Below are positions 1 through 9,327 of a stretch of 16,238 bases of DNA, one piece after another; positions within the stretch are counted from its first letter, which is position 1, and each line of letters starts with the position of its first letter. This stretch comes from Hyphochytrium catenoides (Eukaryota > Sar > Hyphochytriomycetes > Hyphochytriales > Hyphochytriaceae). Where the stretch lies: the NCBI GenBank assembly GCA_900088475.1, contig FLMG01003803.1, positions 1-16,238 of the forward strand, in the 5' to 3' direction. The translations under genes were made by a program, and so were the position numbers. The notes under the pieces were generated by a model that saw nothing but the letters and a program-made list of their open reading frames with translations, did not search any database and had not been told where the DNA came from.

Positions 1-19
1 AGAGAGAGAGAGAGAGAGA
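1..19. repeat. (AG)n microsatellite
   Basis: Nine perfect AG units at the left edge. The true length is unknown because the tract reaches the window border. GA/CT tracts recur throughout the window, in flanks and introns and in both orientations. Confidence 0.9.
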
Positions 20-646
20 AAGACAGACGTGGGAAAGGGCACAGGGGGCTTTATCCACTTTGAAAAGGCAGAGGAGGATGAGGAGGAAGGGTGGGTTGAA
101 GAGAGGATGACGCGTATCCGGAATAATTGGGCACACATTCTGAGTTGATGAGTTTGCTAGAGAGCTTATCATGAATATCAGCCTTGGTTGTTCACCTCTT
201 CAAGTTGACCGCAGGGAATGATAAAATGTTCCTCTTCTCTCGTCTCTTCTTCCCTCTTTCTTCTCTCTTTCTCTCTCTCTCTCTCTCGTCATCATAATGT
301 TCACACTTCTCTCGCCTCTCTCTTCATCCTCCCCATTCTCTTCTCTCAAAAGGTCAGGAAGAAGAGTGAGAAGTGAGAAGACTGCACTCTTCTTCTATTA
401 AAGGTCCTTTAGACCTACCCCTGAGCTGTTGGAAGACTCTCCTGTCCTCAGTTCTCTGCCTGGACAACTTGTAGCTCAGAGCGCATCGATTCCTTCTCGA
501 CCTCCCTTCTGTCCTTAGCCCTGCTCGCTGCTGCCTGCCTCCTCTGTCTCAACGCTTCCCTTCCCTCCGCTCTTTCTACAACTTGTCTGTCCCTCTGTCT
601 CTGTAGACTCACTCTTCCACCCGGCGCAAGAGTTCTACATCACGTT

Positions 647-745
647 ATGGAGAACGAGTCCTCGGAGGTAGCTGCGGGGCAGCAGCGTCTCTTGCTGGCC
701 GTTTATAATGAAGACCAAAGGCAGGGGAGGAGTCCCCGTGTATGA
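647..745 (+). other. Possible upstream ORF overlapping the main ORF's first ATG
   Basis: An ATG at 647 opens a 32-codon frame whose TGA (743-745) overlaps the ATG at 742 as ATGA. The 742 frame is the surface-protein frame; its nearest upstream in-frame stop is 709-711. If the mRNA starts upstream of 647, this is a stop/start overlap that could allow termination-reinitiation. The peptide resembles nothing I know. It could equally be untranscribed or noncoding. Confidence 0.25.
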
Positions 746-780
746 GCAACGCAATATGTTGGACAACGCTATCTAGAGAG

Positions 781-1149
781 ATGGGAACATATACGAGACA
801 CCTTACTCTTACGCAGCGCTCTGTCTGGGGCCACATGCTCCTGCTCTCTCTCCTGCCTGCTCTCTCGCTCTCGCTGAGATACGTGAAGGTCTCGTCCCCT
901 CTCTCGACGGCTGCGGCAGATGAACTGCGCGAAGTCGGAGAGAGAGGAAATCTCTCTCTAGCCACTTATGCAGTCACATGGCCCTTTGAGAGGTGCCTCG
1001 ATCTTGCATTCTTTCTTTCTATCTTTGTCCTTCCTCTCTCCTTTGTCTCTGCTACTCTATTCTCTCTTCTTGGGCCTTTCGGTCTTGTTCCGCTTTCTTC
1101 TCGCCCTGGTTCCTCTATTTTCATACCTATGCACCGATTGCGCTCCCTC

Positions 1150-1181
<32 letters not shown>

Positions 1182-4100
1182 GCTCTTATCTCGCCCTCTC
1201 TCTATTCCTCTCTCGCTCTGTCTCTCCCTGCTTTGGTCGCTCTCTCTCTCTGTATCTCTCTTCCCCTCTCCTCTTCCCTCCTCCTATGTCTTCTGCGTGA
1301 GAGGTCCGTAGCAACTCTCACATCTACCCCTCCTTCCCTTTCTCATACAGAATCGATCTGCCATTCCCTTTCCCCTTCGGTGGTCGATATCGGCGGCACG
1401 TCTTCGTCTCTCCTTCTGGTGGCATCTTTCTCTCTTCTTCTGGAGCACCACCCTGTGGTGGCACACTGTGGAACTCTTCGTGCTCTCTTCTCGACGGATA
1501 TAGAGAGCTGGCGGCGCCTATCCTAGCAGAGTTCAGGCCGCAGGCCATAAGGTAAGGGAAATTACGGAAAGGTATGACTGCCATAAGAGAGAGAAAGAGA
1601 CAGAGAAGAGCGAGAGAGAGAGAAAAATCGGTCCACATGACGCAGACATAGAAAGAGACAACGCCGTCCTCCGTTTCCCATATTTTTAAAAGGAAGGGAT
1701 GAAGATTATGAGAAGAAGGCAACCAGTGTTGGTCTGTGGGTAGCTCAGCTAGCTGTCTCTCCGGTGCGCGCTGGTGTCTCGCTGCAGTGTTCACGTGTTA
1801 GCCTCGCCCTTCCTCACTGGCCTGTGGTATATTCTCAGTACCTCATTCTCTTTTCTCTTCTTGACTGTCCTCTTTCACTCTCTCCGGCCCTCTCTCTCTC
1901 TCTGTGCTCCTGCATGAACCAGGTACAATGTGACCAACGAGACCATGACAGTCCGATTCGAAGGCATGAGGCACGGCGGACCCACAGGTTCCGGCTGTGA
2001 TCCCTCTTTCTCGTCATTCTTGGCGTTCTTACCTCTGCAACTCTCCCAACTCTTGAACCCAAACCCTTACCACGCAAATGCTGGTTGTGAATGTCTTAAG
2101 TATATTGCCTCCATCGTATCTCTCCCGTTCGTCCTCTTATGTCGGTATGTTAGAAGTGGAGGTGTTTGGGCCGAGAACTTGCGGTGAGGACCTCTGTTTT
2201 TTCACACTTCTTCTCTCTTCGTGCTCTGCCTCGTAGATATGGACCAGGAGGACTATACCTTTGCCATCAAAATCTTTGCCTCAGGGCAGATTCGGCTTGT
2301 GTACGACGACGTTCCAGCATCAACAAAGTTTACTGCTAAAGCTCTTGGGTGGGAAGAAGCATCTCAACCTTCTTGTGGTCCTCTCTGGAGATTTAGTCTA
2401 GTTCTGAACTGGGCACACGTCTACCTTCTCTCTCCTTGATGCTTGTGTTCTTTTGGTCCTCATAGCCGTCAATAGGAGTGTTCGTCCGTTCCTCTTCTGA
2501 TACCTACGTCCTGCCTGACTTTCTCTTGTCTTCAGTCACTCCTGGCTCTCAGGGCTCATACTCACGTCACTTGAGCCCTCTTTGCTCGTGGCGGATGTAA
2601 GAAATGGAATGGTGGTGGACTTCTGTCCTCTTGCCGAGAGGCTGTGCAGCATTCCTTCTCAAGGTTCTACAGATGGAGGTGAGTTGGACCCAGAAGGAAG
2701 GGATATCACAGAGAAAATCAAGAAAGACTTAAGATAAAGATGGTGGGAGCAGAAGGGAGAGAAGTGCTAGAGATCAGCTAGTCATAGAAGAGAGCGCAGA
2801 TGACGATTCGGTTCCTTGCTTAAAGCTATCATATGTTTCCAGGAACCCTTGTGAAGCTCCATGCAGAACCCCTAACGCTCACTTGCCTCTCAGTAGAGGA
2901 CCTGACCTGCACTTTTGGATCGGTCACTGTGTAAGCTACCTCTGACTTTAATGGCGTCACCTTGGTTGACGCTGCTTTCGTTTGGGTTATGTGTGTCCTT
3001 TTGCTTTCAGAAGCTGACTCAATGGTTCTTCTAGTCTTTCACACACCATTGCCTATCAACTTGCTCACACTGTCTCTGACAACCACCACCGCTGTCCCCG
3101 TTTGCCTCCTCGTAGTACCGCTTACGTCGAGTCCGATGGATCTGTAACCTGCCTGAGTCCACCGACCTCGGAAGCAGGGGAAGTCTCCCTGTCCGTCTCT
3201 CTCAAGGATGGAATCAGGTAACGCTACGCTCTATGCTTAAGCATGTCACGGGTCCAGTTCCTCTTCCCATATCTTCATCAGAGCTGAACCGACACTACGT
3301 GACCTCACTGCCCGTCATTTGTCGGCAATAAGCTCTATAATATCCGTACTCAGCTGTCTCTGTATTTGCAGTCTCTCAACCACTTTTACATACATTTCTT
3401 CCTCCTCTGAGCCTGCGGATGGGACAGCTGATGGTGCCAACTGTACGGCGTTTCTTGATCCTAACGTGACTATGTAAGTACGGGATGCACCGGATCTGAA
3501 ATTCATGATGTCGAAGGGAAGAGGAAGAGGGAACAACTGCGGACAGAAACAAAACGGAGGGTCCCCATAGCAAGACAGAGCTCATTGACCTTTGCTTCGT
3601 TAGGTGTATGGGCCGCCTTTACGAAGAAGAAGACTGTCGTGGAGTCTGTGGAGGGCCTAACGTCCTTGATCGGGCCGGAACATGCTGCGTTATGGAAGAC
3701 CTGGTGCGATCGCTGCCTCACATTATCCGTCTTATTCTCATGCAATTCTTCGCCCCGGCACCCTGTTCTCTGTATGTCTGTCGGACTGTCTCTTACTGGG
3801 ATTGCCGCCTTGATTCTGTCTCTGGTATTATGTACCCTGGTGCCACTTCTAGGATTGCACCGGCCTTTGTCACGGTGAGGGTGTGGTGTCCATGATGGAG
3901 AAGAAAGAGAAAGGTCAAGACGAGAGTCATCCCCCTCCAAAAGAAGACAGCCAGAACTCTTCTTCTCTCTTCCCCTTCTCGTTGACATGCTGTTTGAGCC
4001 GTAGAGACTGTTTGGGAGTGTGTGGAGGCAGCGCCATTGTAGACACCTGCGGAGATTGCACAGGAGGACTGTCAGGTATGGTAGACAAGGATTAGTGGAA

Positions 4101-6207
4101 GACTGACCGCAAAGGTCATTCAGAGATTAGAAGAGACAAAGAGTGAATTTGTCGCGGAGTTGAACTAAAACAGGCCTAGTAAGTTTAGATAGGGAGATAG
4201 GCAGGTGTTCCTCTTAGAAAGAAACGACTTCACGAGCTTGACTTTGATGAACCCATCAGGAAAGCCCATTAACGCAGCCATGGATTGCCTTGGCATCTGC
4301 AATGGTACCGCCAGCAGAGAGTCAGAGGACTGCAAGGAACTTCCAAGGGTAGGTTTTGAGACGCCATGGGACAAAGAGCCGCGAATGGCATTGAATAGCA
4401 TGAAGGGAGATAGCCAACCGCCAGACTTGAGGGTTGCGAGACAGGAAATAGAGAAAGCGGAAGGGGCAGAGAGGCGGTGAGCTTCACGGTAGCTTCTGAA
4501 TACTAAGAGAACTGCCTTGCTTAATGCTTACTGTGCCTCTTTCTTCCGACTGCCTAGCTGTCTGTCAAAGGGAAGGAGGAGGTTGAGGTTCACAGAAGCT
4601 GGAAGTCTCCTCCTCTTGACACTGACGCGGAAGGATGGCTGTTGCACACAGAGACCTATACCTTTACCAACCGCGGTACGCAAACCTCGTCCCAAATCTG
4701 CTCAGCCTAGGGCTTCCTTCTATCTCTTGGGTTTGCTACTGTCGCCCTTTGTATTGTCCACTTCATTTGTTCTGCTTCAGCTCTGCCTGTCTACCGCTTC
4801 CTGCTCTGAGTACGTCACTTGCGAAATGGCAAGAGTTATTAAGAGTTGAGGCGCGTATCTTCTTGTCCGCCGGTGTGTCTAATGCATCTAACGTGTGCAA
4901 TGTCTCTCTATGCCTCTCTTTCGAGCAGATGATCGACCTCTTTCTGTTGCTCTAGTCCTAGGAGAGCACGCAGACTCTTATCCCCAAATAACTCTTTCGG
5001 CTGCTATAGAGTCAGTAAACTGCCATACCCTCACCTCCTTTTGGCTTGTACTCCGTCCCCTCTGTCTCTCCCTTTATAGTCTCTCCCTTTATACGGCTCC
5101 CGCTTCTATCGATCCCATTCGATCCGATATCCTCTTATGTCTTAACCGGGGTCCTGTATCCCCATAGATTTCAGTAAAACATCAGTGGACAGAGTTCCGA
5201 CGCTTACTGACTTTCAACTAACGAAAGCAATCTCACCTTGGTCTTCGCAGCAATGGCACGCGGCAACCTGCATATCCTGTCCTTTATCCCGTGCTACTAC
5301 TTCCTCAGGAGAGTCTCACGTTTAACGTGACCCTATCTCTACAAGGTAGAGATGCGGCGGCATTCCTTGGGGGCCACTGTCTCTCTCAACACTTCTTTCA
5401 GGGCTATTACTACCTTTCACGTCCTCTCAGCGCTGTTCCGCCTCCAAGCTAACGTTTCCTCTTTTTCCAATCCTGGTCGTTCCAGAGCTATTCTCCCATA
5501 CCTCGCCGCCTCCGTCTCACCCGTCGGTCCGGACTAAGCACCTTTCGGTGGTGTTCTCTTACCCGGGCCCCACCTCTTACCGACACACCAAGACCTTACG
5601 GCTGGCCCTTCTTCTGGACGACTGCACAGACATAATAGACCAGCGCTTGTGCATGTAAGCTTCCAAGGATGCTTCTCTAGCTTTCCTTGTCCTCTCTCTC
5701 CCCAATAAACTTTTCTTGGCACCACCTTCCTTCGAGCACTTCTCTGACAGCCTTCAAACTAATAAGTCTGTCCATAGCGATGCCCCGGGTTGCTTCTTCT
5801 GCGTTGTTTCGAAGCCTGGAACTTGGTTTAGGCGGCCAGAGAGTCTTCTCTCGTCGCTTGGAATCCGCCATCCTACTTCCTCTGCCGATGGAGACAGAGC
5901 CTTGTCCCATCTTGAGACCGAACTAGACGGAGCCTCACGAGAAGGACGACAAGCAAGACGTCTATTCCTGACTCTTCCGGAGATGAACTACACCATGTTC
6001 TCTACCTTTAGCAATACTGGTGTGTGCGTGCAGGGTGATGACTTCTCTGTCTGCAAGCCACTGGCTCTGTATGACACATCCGGTGCTCTGTCCTTTTCCT
6101 CCTCTTACGCGTCCTCGCTAGATTTGCCAGGGGAGGGACCGCTTACCGCGGCCCTTGTTTGCGTCCTATTCTTCTCTCTTCTTGCGGGTAATCGGCGTCT
6201 ATGCTGA
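781..6207 (+). CDS. Modular surface protein: signal peptide, nidogen-like domain, TIG domain, DCxGxCxG repeats, hydrophobic tail
   Basis: I rebuilt 17 exons: 781-992, 1351-1551, 1923-1987, 2237-2348, 2536-2678, 2843-2930, 3116-3217, 3372-3473, 3604-3703, 3853-3887, 4005-4075, 4260-4348, 4558-4675, 4929-5010, 5251-5345, 5486-5654, 5751-6207. All have GT/AG borders and agreeing phases; the total is 2241 nt, 746 aa. In-frame ATGs are at 742, 781 and 835; the one at 835 begins directly with the signal-peptide core MLLLSLLPALSLS. Residues ~71-240 form a nidogen-like beta domain (IDLPFPFPFGG, FVSPSGGI, ELAAPILAEF, YTFAIKIFASGQIRLVYDD). Residues ~245-320 are a TIG/IPT domain (TCTFG, TCLSPP, VSLSVSLKDG). 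Residues ~344-437 hold four DCxGxCxG motifs, and ~441-720 is an unassigned, probably beta-rich ectodomain. A hydrophobic stretch at 726-741 is followed by NRRLC and the stop, which suggests a GPI signal or a minimal transmembrane anchor. Ten N-x-S/T sequons support secretion. It is probably an adhesin or receptor; the ligand is unknown. Least certain are the start codon, the donor at 2349 (alternative 2328) and the last acceptor (5750). Confidence 0.8.
1155..1181. repeat. (CT)n microsatellite in intron 1 of the surface-protein gene
   Basis: A 27-nt perfect CT run inside the 358-nt intron 993-1350, which is pyrimidine-rich almost throughout. It creates several overlapping Leu/Ser-rich frames that are not coding. 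Confidence 0.9.
1586..1625. repeat. GA-rich microsatellite in intron 2 of the surface-protein gene
   Basis: An interrupted GA/GAAA/CAGA tract just inside the 371-nt intron 1552-1922. It is purine-rich on the coding strand, whereas the same intron ends pyrimidine-rich near 1860-1910, so opposite strands of the intron are self-complementary in composition. Confidence 0.85.
2843..3473 (+). other. TIG/IPT domain split over three exons (2843-2930, 3116-3217, 3372-3473)
   Basis: Spliced, these exons read as a classic immunoglobulin-like TIG fold: a valine/leucine-rich first strand, the TCTFG motif, then DGSVTCLSPP and a VSLSVSLKDG strand with the usual alternating hydrophobics. The two cysteines (in TCTFG and VTCLSPP) are placed as in TIG domains of plexins and Met-type receptors. 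The segment after it contains NCT and NVT sequons. All three exons end in phase 2. Confidence 0.75.
3604..4348 (+). repeat. Four-copy DCxGxCxG cysteine motif encoded by short exons
   Basis: The exons 3604-3703, 3853-3887, 4005-4075 and 4260-4348 each carry one core: DCRGVCGG, DCTGLCHG, DCLGVCGG and DCLGICNG. Further cysteines lie between cores (TCC, DTCGDC, EDC). Similar DCxGVCGG...DxCGxC repeats occur in many large protist and bacterial surface proteins. The second exon is only 35 nt. Each repeat is interrupted by its own intron, so copies could be gained or lost by exon duplication. A disulfide-rich stalk is my inference. Confidence 0.8.
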
Positions 6208-6783
6208 CTCCAAAGAAAGGAGACGGTGAGACAGCTTACTTCGTCAGGGATGCTAGCTATTTATTACCAAAGTATTTATATCTCAGTGCCCCAGAGGCAC
6301 ATCCTCCCCAACCGACAGGGTCTGTAAGCTAGCTCTTCGTCTTCTGGCTGGTTTGTCACAGACTGGGCAGGAAAAGGAAGCTCGGTTATCAGTGGACCCA
6401 TGGACTAACTGAAATAATGATCTCGTGCAAAGGGAGACCAGTTCGGAACCATTGGGCTTGGCACTAGCTTGGTTTGAGCAGGAATCAGGGACACTGAGTT
6501 TTGCTGAGCTTAGGGCACATAATGGACAGCGAGAGGCTCGAGGACACTTCATTTTTGAGATAAAGCCGAAGAGTCTAGGCATGACTCAACTCCCTCTCTT
6601 GGCCCCAGATCTGAGGCGATTATAATCCATGGAAGTAGGGATCGCGGGGTTGGGACGTCTTGAGGCCGTGGTTACCTCAAAGTTGTAACTCTGAGGCAGC
6701 GTTCAGCTTGCATACACTTGGATAGACGGAGTGCACCGACGCTTGGAACAGACAAGAGATTATGGAAAAAGGTTGAATATTCC
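6208..6783. other. Convergent intergenic region holding two 3' UTRs
   Basis: This lies between the stop of the surface-protein gene (6207, + strand) and the stop of the p31comet gene (6784, - strand). A TTTATT at 6260-6265 reads AATAAA on the - strand, a possible but distant poly(A) signal for p31comet. Small frames on both strands (for example a Cys-containing 99-codon frame at 6582-6283, -) have no recognised family or splice context, and I do not call them genes. Confidence 0.5.
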
Positions 6784-8430
6784 TTAGGAATTGGGCAGAG
6801 AGAAACCGCGAAGAGGTATACTGGCGCTCAACCATTGCTCCGCTCGCTCCATCTTATCGATACCATGAAAGGAATTCAGTAACCTTTCCTCAACAGCAAT
6901 ACAAGCGTGAGCATCCGCGGTCGGACCAACTGTTGTCTCCTGTTCGAAAGCTTGTTCCTTAGTGCCTGCCTGGACCCAAAGGACTGACAGTCTTTTTTTT
7001 CTTAGCCTTCTGACGTTAAGATTTATGCCCAGCTTTGGTAAAAATCCTCTTAGCCCGGCACTCTGAGAAGTCAGAAGTTAGGAACGGGTACCAGGACAGA
7101 GACGAAGGAGACCAAGTAGAAGGGCGATTCAGAAGTGGATAACCCGCCCCTTTCTAAATGTACTTGAAGGAAAAGATTTTGTCACCTGGGAGCCCTCTTG
7201 AAGCTCATTCCTGTCCGTGCAAACAAGGATGTGGATCCTGCTAGGCTCAATGTGCCTGAACTCAGACAGGAGATATAGATCAAAAATAGCACCAGTGAGT
7301 TTCAGGATATCAGAATATCCAGATGCGACAGAGGCAAGTAGTTTCTCTCCTCATTCCCGCTTCATAAGGACATACTTGGAGAGAAAACTCGAAGCTGCAT
7401 GCTGAGCGACATGTCGGATAAGCTTACGGAAATATCGTGGATAAACCTGGGCCTGGGTTCAGCAAGTAAGGAGAAGCTATTAAGCTCATCAACAGATTAT
7501 GCGCATCACCTCTTCGTAAGGGACATCCACACGGTCAAAAGAAGGATGACATGGGGAGTGTGCAGCATCTACATGCCGATTTGTCTTCTGGTTGGTAGAC
7601 AAATCAAAGTCCAGTAGAAAGAGTTCCTTCATAGTCATGACAGACGTTCCAAGGACAACAGCCACTGTACCCAATGGGGTGGACATATAGAAAGGAGGCT
7701 GCGCTTAGCCGCATCCATGTGGGAGGAACGCATCATCCAGAACCGTGTTACCTTTATACACAGTCTTCCCTTCCGCAAAAAGTTGTTCAAGCGCCTTCAT
7801 AATAATGGTAAATGCCTGCAAAAACTTGACCCCACGCTTGGCCTGGCCCCCAATGAGTTTTCTACGACATAACCAGATCAAGGACTATTAGCGGTTGCGA
7901 GCGAGGAACTCTAAGGTTCTGCGAAAGGCACACGACAGGAGATATGGCAAGCGAAGAGAGGTGATAACCGTCTTGGAATTAACAAAGCAAGCCGCATTTT
8001 GGTGCCTCAAGCATCAATGAAGGAAAGCAGTGTGCTGATACTAGTGTGTCTTCTAGCTAGGGAAAGACTCAATAGCAGTGCTTCTCACCTCTTCCTTCCT
8101 TTGGTCTCTTGCTCGGATATTTTCTCCTGCACAAATCGAGCAGTGTCATCGTACATCCTAGGGTTCAGTAAGACGGTAAAGGTTAGGGACAAAACGAAAA
8201 GGCAGTGCGCGCGAAGAAGAAGGACAAATAGCAGGGTTAGACCATGAATATAACAAGAAACTTGAGTAGAAGACGCGACTAAGATCCGTGGCTTACATTG
8301 GAATCTGGCCTCTGAGGAAGAGCACATACTTTATAAACTCCTTCGTCATGAAGAGCTTCATGTCTTGATCGAGCCTCGCCTTGTATGCCACTTTAACCTC
8401 AAGTATCTGCGACTCTCCATTGGACTCCAT
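6784..8430 (-). CDS. MAD2L1BP: p31comet / MAD2L1-binding protein homologue
   Basis: Six exons on the - strand: 8430-8297, 8157-8089, 7861-7752, 7664-7573, 7344-7186, 7062-6784. Phases agree throughout; the total is 843 nt, 280 aa, close to human p31comet (274 aa). Family matches run in order: KEFIKYVLFLRGQIP (human ELLKHIMYQRQQLP), FLQAFTIIMKALEQLFAE, VVLGTSVMTMKELFLLDF (human LILLGGNALSPKEFYELDL), ILKLTGAIFDLYLL, GFLPKLGINLNVRR (human WFRPKLNYRV), and a C-terminal WLSASIPLRGF (human WFQAPVTFKGF). p31comet has a HORMA-like fold, binds closed MAD2 and brings it to the AAA+ ATPase TRIP13, which dismantles the mitotic checkpoint complex and silences the spindle checkpoint. The human comparison is from memory. 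The exon 4 / exon 5 junction (donor 7572, acceptor near 7345) is the weakest; neighbouring AGs at 7350 and 7347 are possible. An upstream exon before the ATG at 8430 cannot be excluded, since the human N-terminus is longer. Confidence 0.85.
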
Positions 8431-9327
8431 TGTTGACACTGTACCCACTTCCTTACTCCTTCACAGCCTTCAAACTGATAAGAAGTCTATTTGGGCGATA
8501 GCAAAAAGCGGCACCCTAAGCATTCCTTTTTCTTTCGCCATACAAACACCCGCAACTATAGGTTGTAGAATAAAACTAAGGCCTGTAGCTTGAATACTCT
8601 CTCTCTCATAGGTTGAATCCCCTCGTGGTACTTTAGCGAGCAAAGCGAAATCTGCAAATAGAGCTTTGTTGAAGCTTCGCTACATTAAATTTTTCTGTAT
8701 GAAAAGCTCAATCTGAAATCGTATTTCACGCATTTTCGCGCCATCTCCAACATTATCAGTTACTACATTATGATAATCACTTTTTGTGAGGCCTCAGTTT
8801 GATGCCTGAGATCTGCATGAAGTTTCAGAAGCTGCAGATTTGAAGGCGGAGATGGCAATGGAGCTTGGTCCTGAAGCCCAAGCATCCGTTCACTTTATTG
8901 CCAATAACGCCACGGCTGAGCTAGCCTCGTACACCCTTCTTCTCCCTACTTAAAGCAAGCAATGTCTGAGGGCACTCATCTGCGAACTATCTCGTGATAT
9001 GGTCCGGTTTATGGATCTTGTTTGTATGCCACTTCTGAATGTCATCATCGCCCCTAGATGAGAACAAGAGTGTGTGGTCACTTACCGACCAAGCTCATCA
9101 TAGTTCTCCACCCTCAGTTTACATTCTCCTCTCCTTTCTTATCAAAGGTATCCTTCCAACCGTTTAGGAGACTAGAATAGAAGAGGTTCCTTACATCTTC
9201 ACCTCTTCTTGGTTGAGAAGCCGGAACCAGATGAGGGGACCGCGGTGAACAATCTAGGATGCGTCTACCCCAACAATTGTCAGTGGAAGGAAAGAGGAGA
9301 GTGTAGACAGGCTGCAAGAGGGACATA
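8431..9327. promoter_or_regulatory. Divergent promoter region between p31comet (-) and the LENG8-like gene (+)
   Basis: These 897 bp separate two start codons that point away from each other, so both promoters must lie here, possibly with 5' UTR exons. It is more A/T-rich around 8640-8790 than the surrounding DNA. That stretch contains an E2F-like site at 8733-8742 and a TTATCA/TGATAA dyad at 8752-8777. A 9-bp inverted repeat (GCCATCTCC at 8740-8748, GGAGATGGC at 8848-8856) is also present. No convincing exon was found on either strand. Confidence 0.55.
8733..8742 (+). promoter_or_regulatory. E2F-like site TTTTCGCGCC
   Basis: Matches the E2F/DP consensus TTTSSCGC, conserved in plants, animals and many protists. 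It lies about 300 bp upstream of the p31comet start (- strand) and about 590 bp upstream of the LENG8-like start. An E2F site would fit mitotic-phase expression of a checkpoint gene, but a single 8-mer match can be chance. Confidence 0.35.

Larger units (their letters stand above)
1..780. other. 5' flank of the surface-protein gene, no coding exon recognised
   Basis: The first ~120 bases are purine-rich on the + strand, and 230-640 is strongly pyrimidine-rich, including a (CT)n run at 271-287. I found no exon of a recognisable family on either strand. A short dyad, AGGTC-N5-GACCT, lies at 402-416. No TATA-like element stands out. The pyrimidine-rich part is the best place to look for the gene's promoter and 5' UTR, but the transcription start cannot be placed from sequence alone. 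Confidence 0.5.

Noticed and set aside
742-1526. Overlapping Leu/Ser-rich frames on the + strand (742-1311, 968-1300, 993-1526) as separate proteins
   Set aside because: They arise from the CT-rich intron 993-1350. Only 781-992 and, in another frame, 1351-1551 show protein-like sequence joining in phase to the nidogen-like domain.
1738-1800. tRNA-like D-arm (tagctcagctagctg) in intron 2 of the surface-protein gene
   Set aside because: No matching acceptor stem, anticodon arm or B-box (GGTTCRANNC) at the right distance.
6283-6582. 99-codon - strand frame with CxxC pairs as a zinc-binding protein
   Set aside because: The cysteine spacing fits no known finger, it lies in a convergent 3' UTR region, and no flanking exon extends it.
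5740-8480. Shared 14-mer ACAGCCTTCAAACT at ~5747 and ~8463
   Set aside because: A 14-base match is about what chance predicts for a 16-kb window, and the flanks do not align further.
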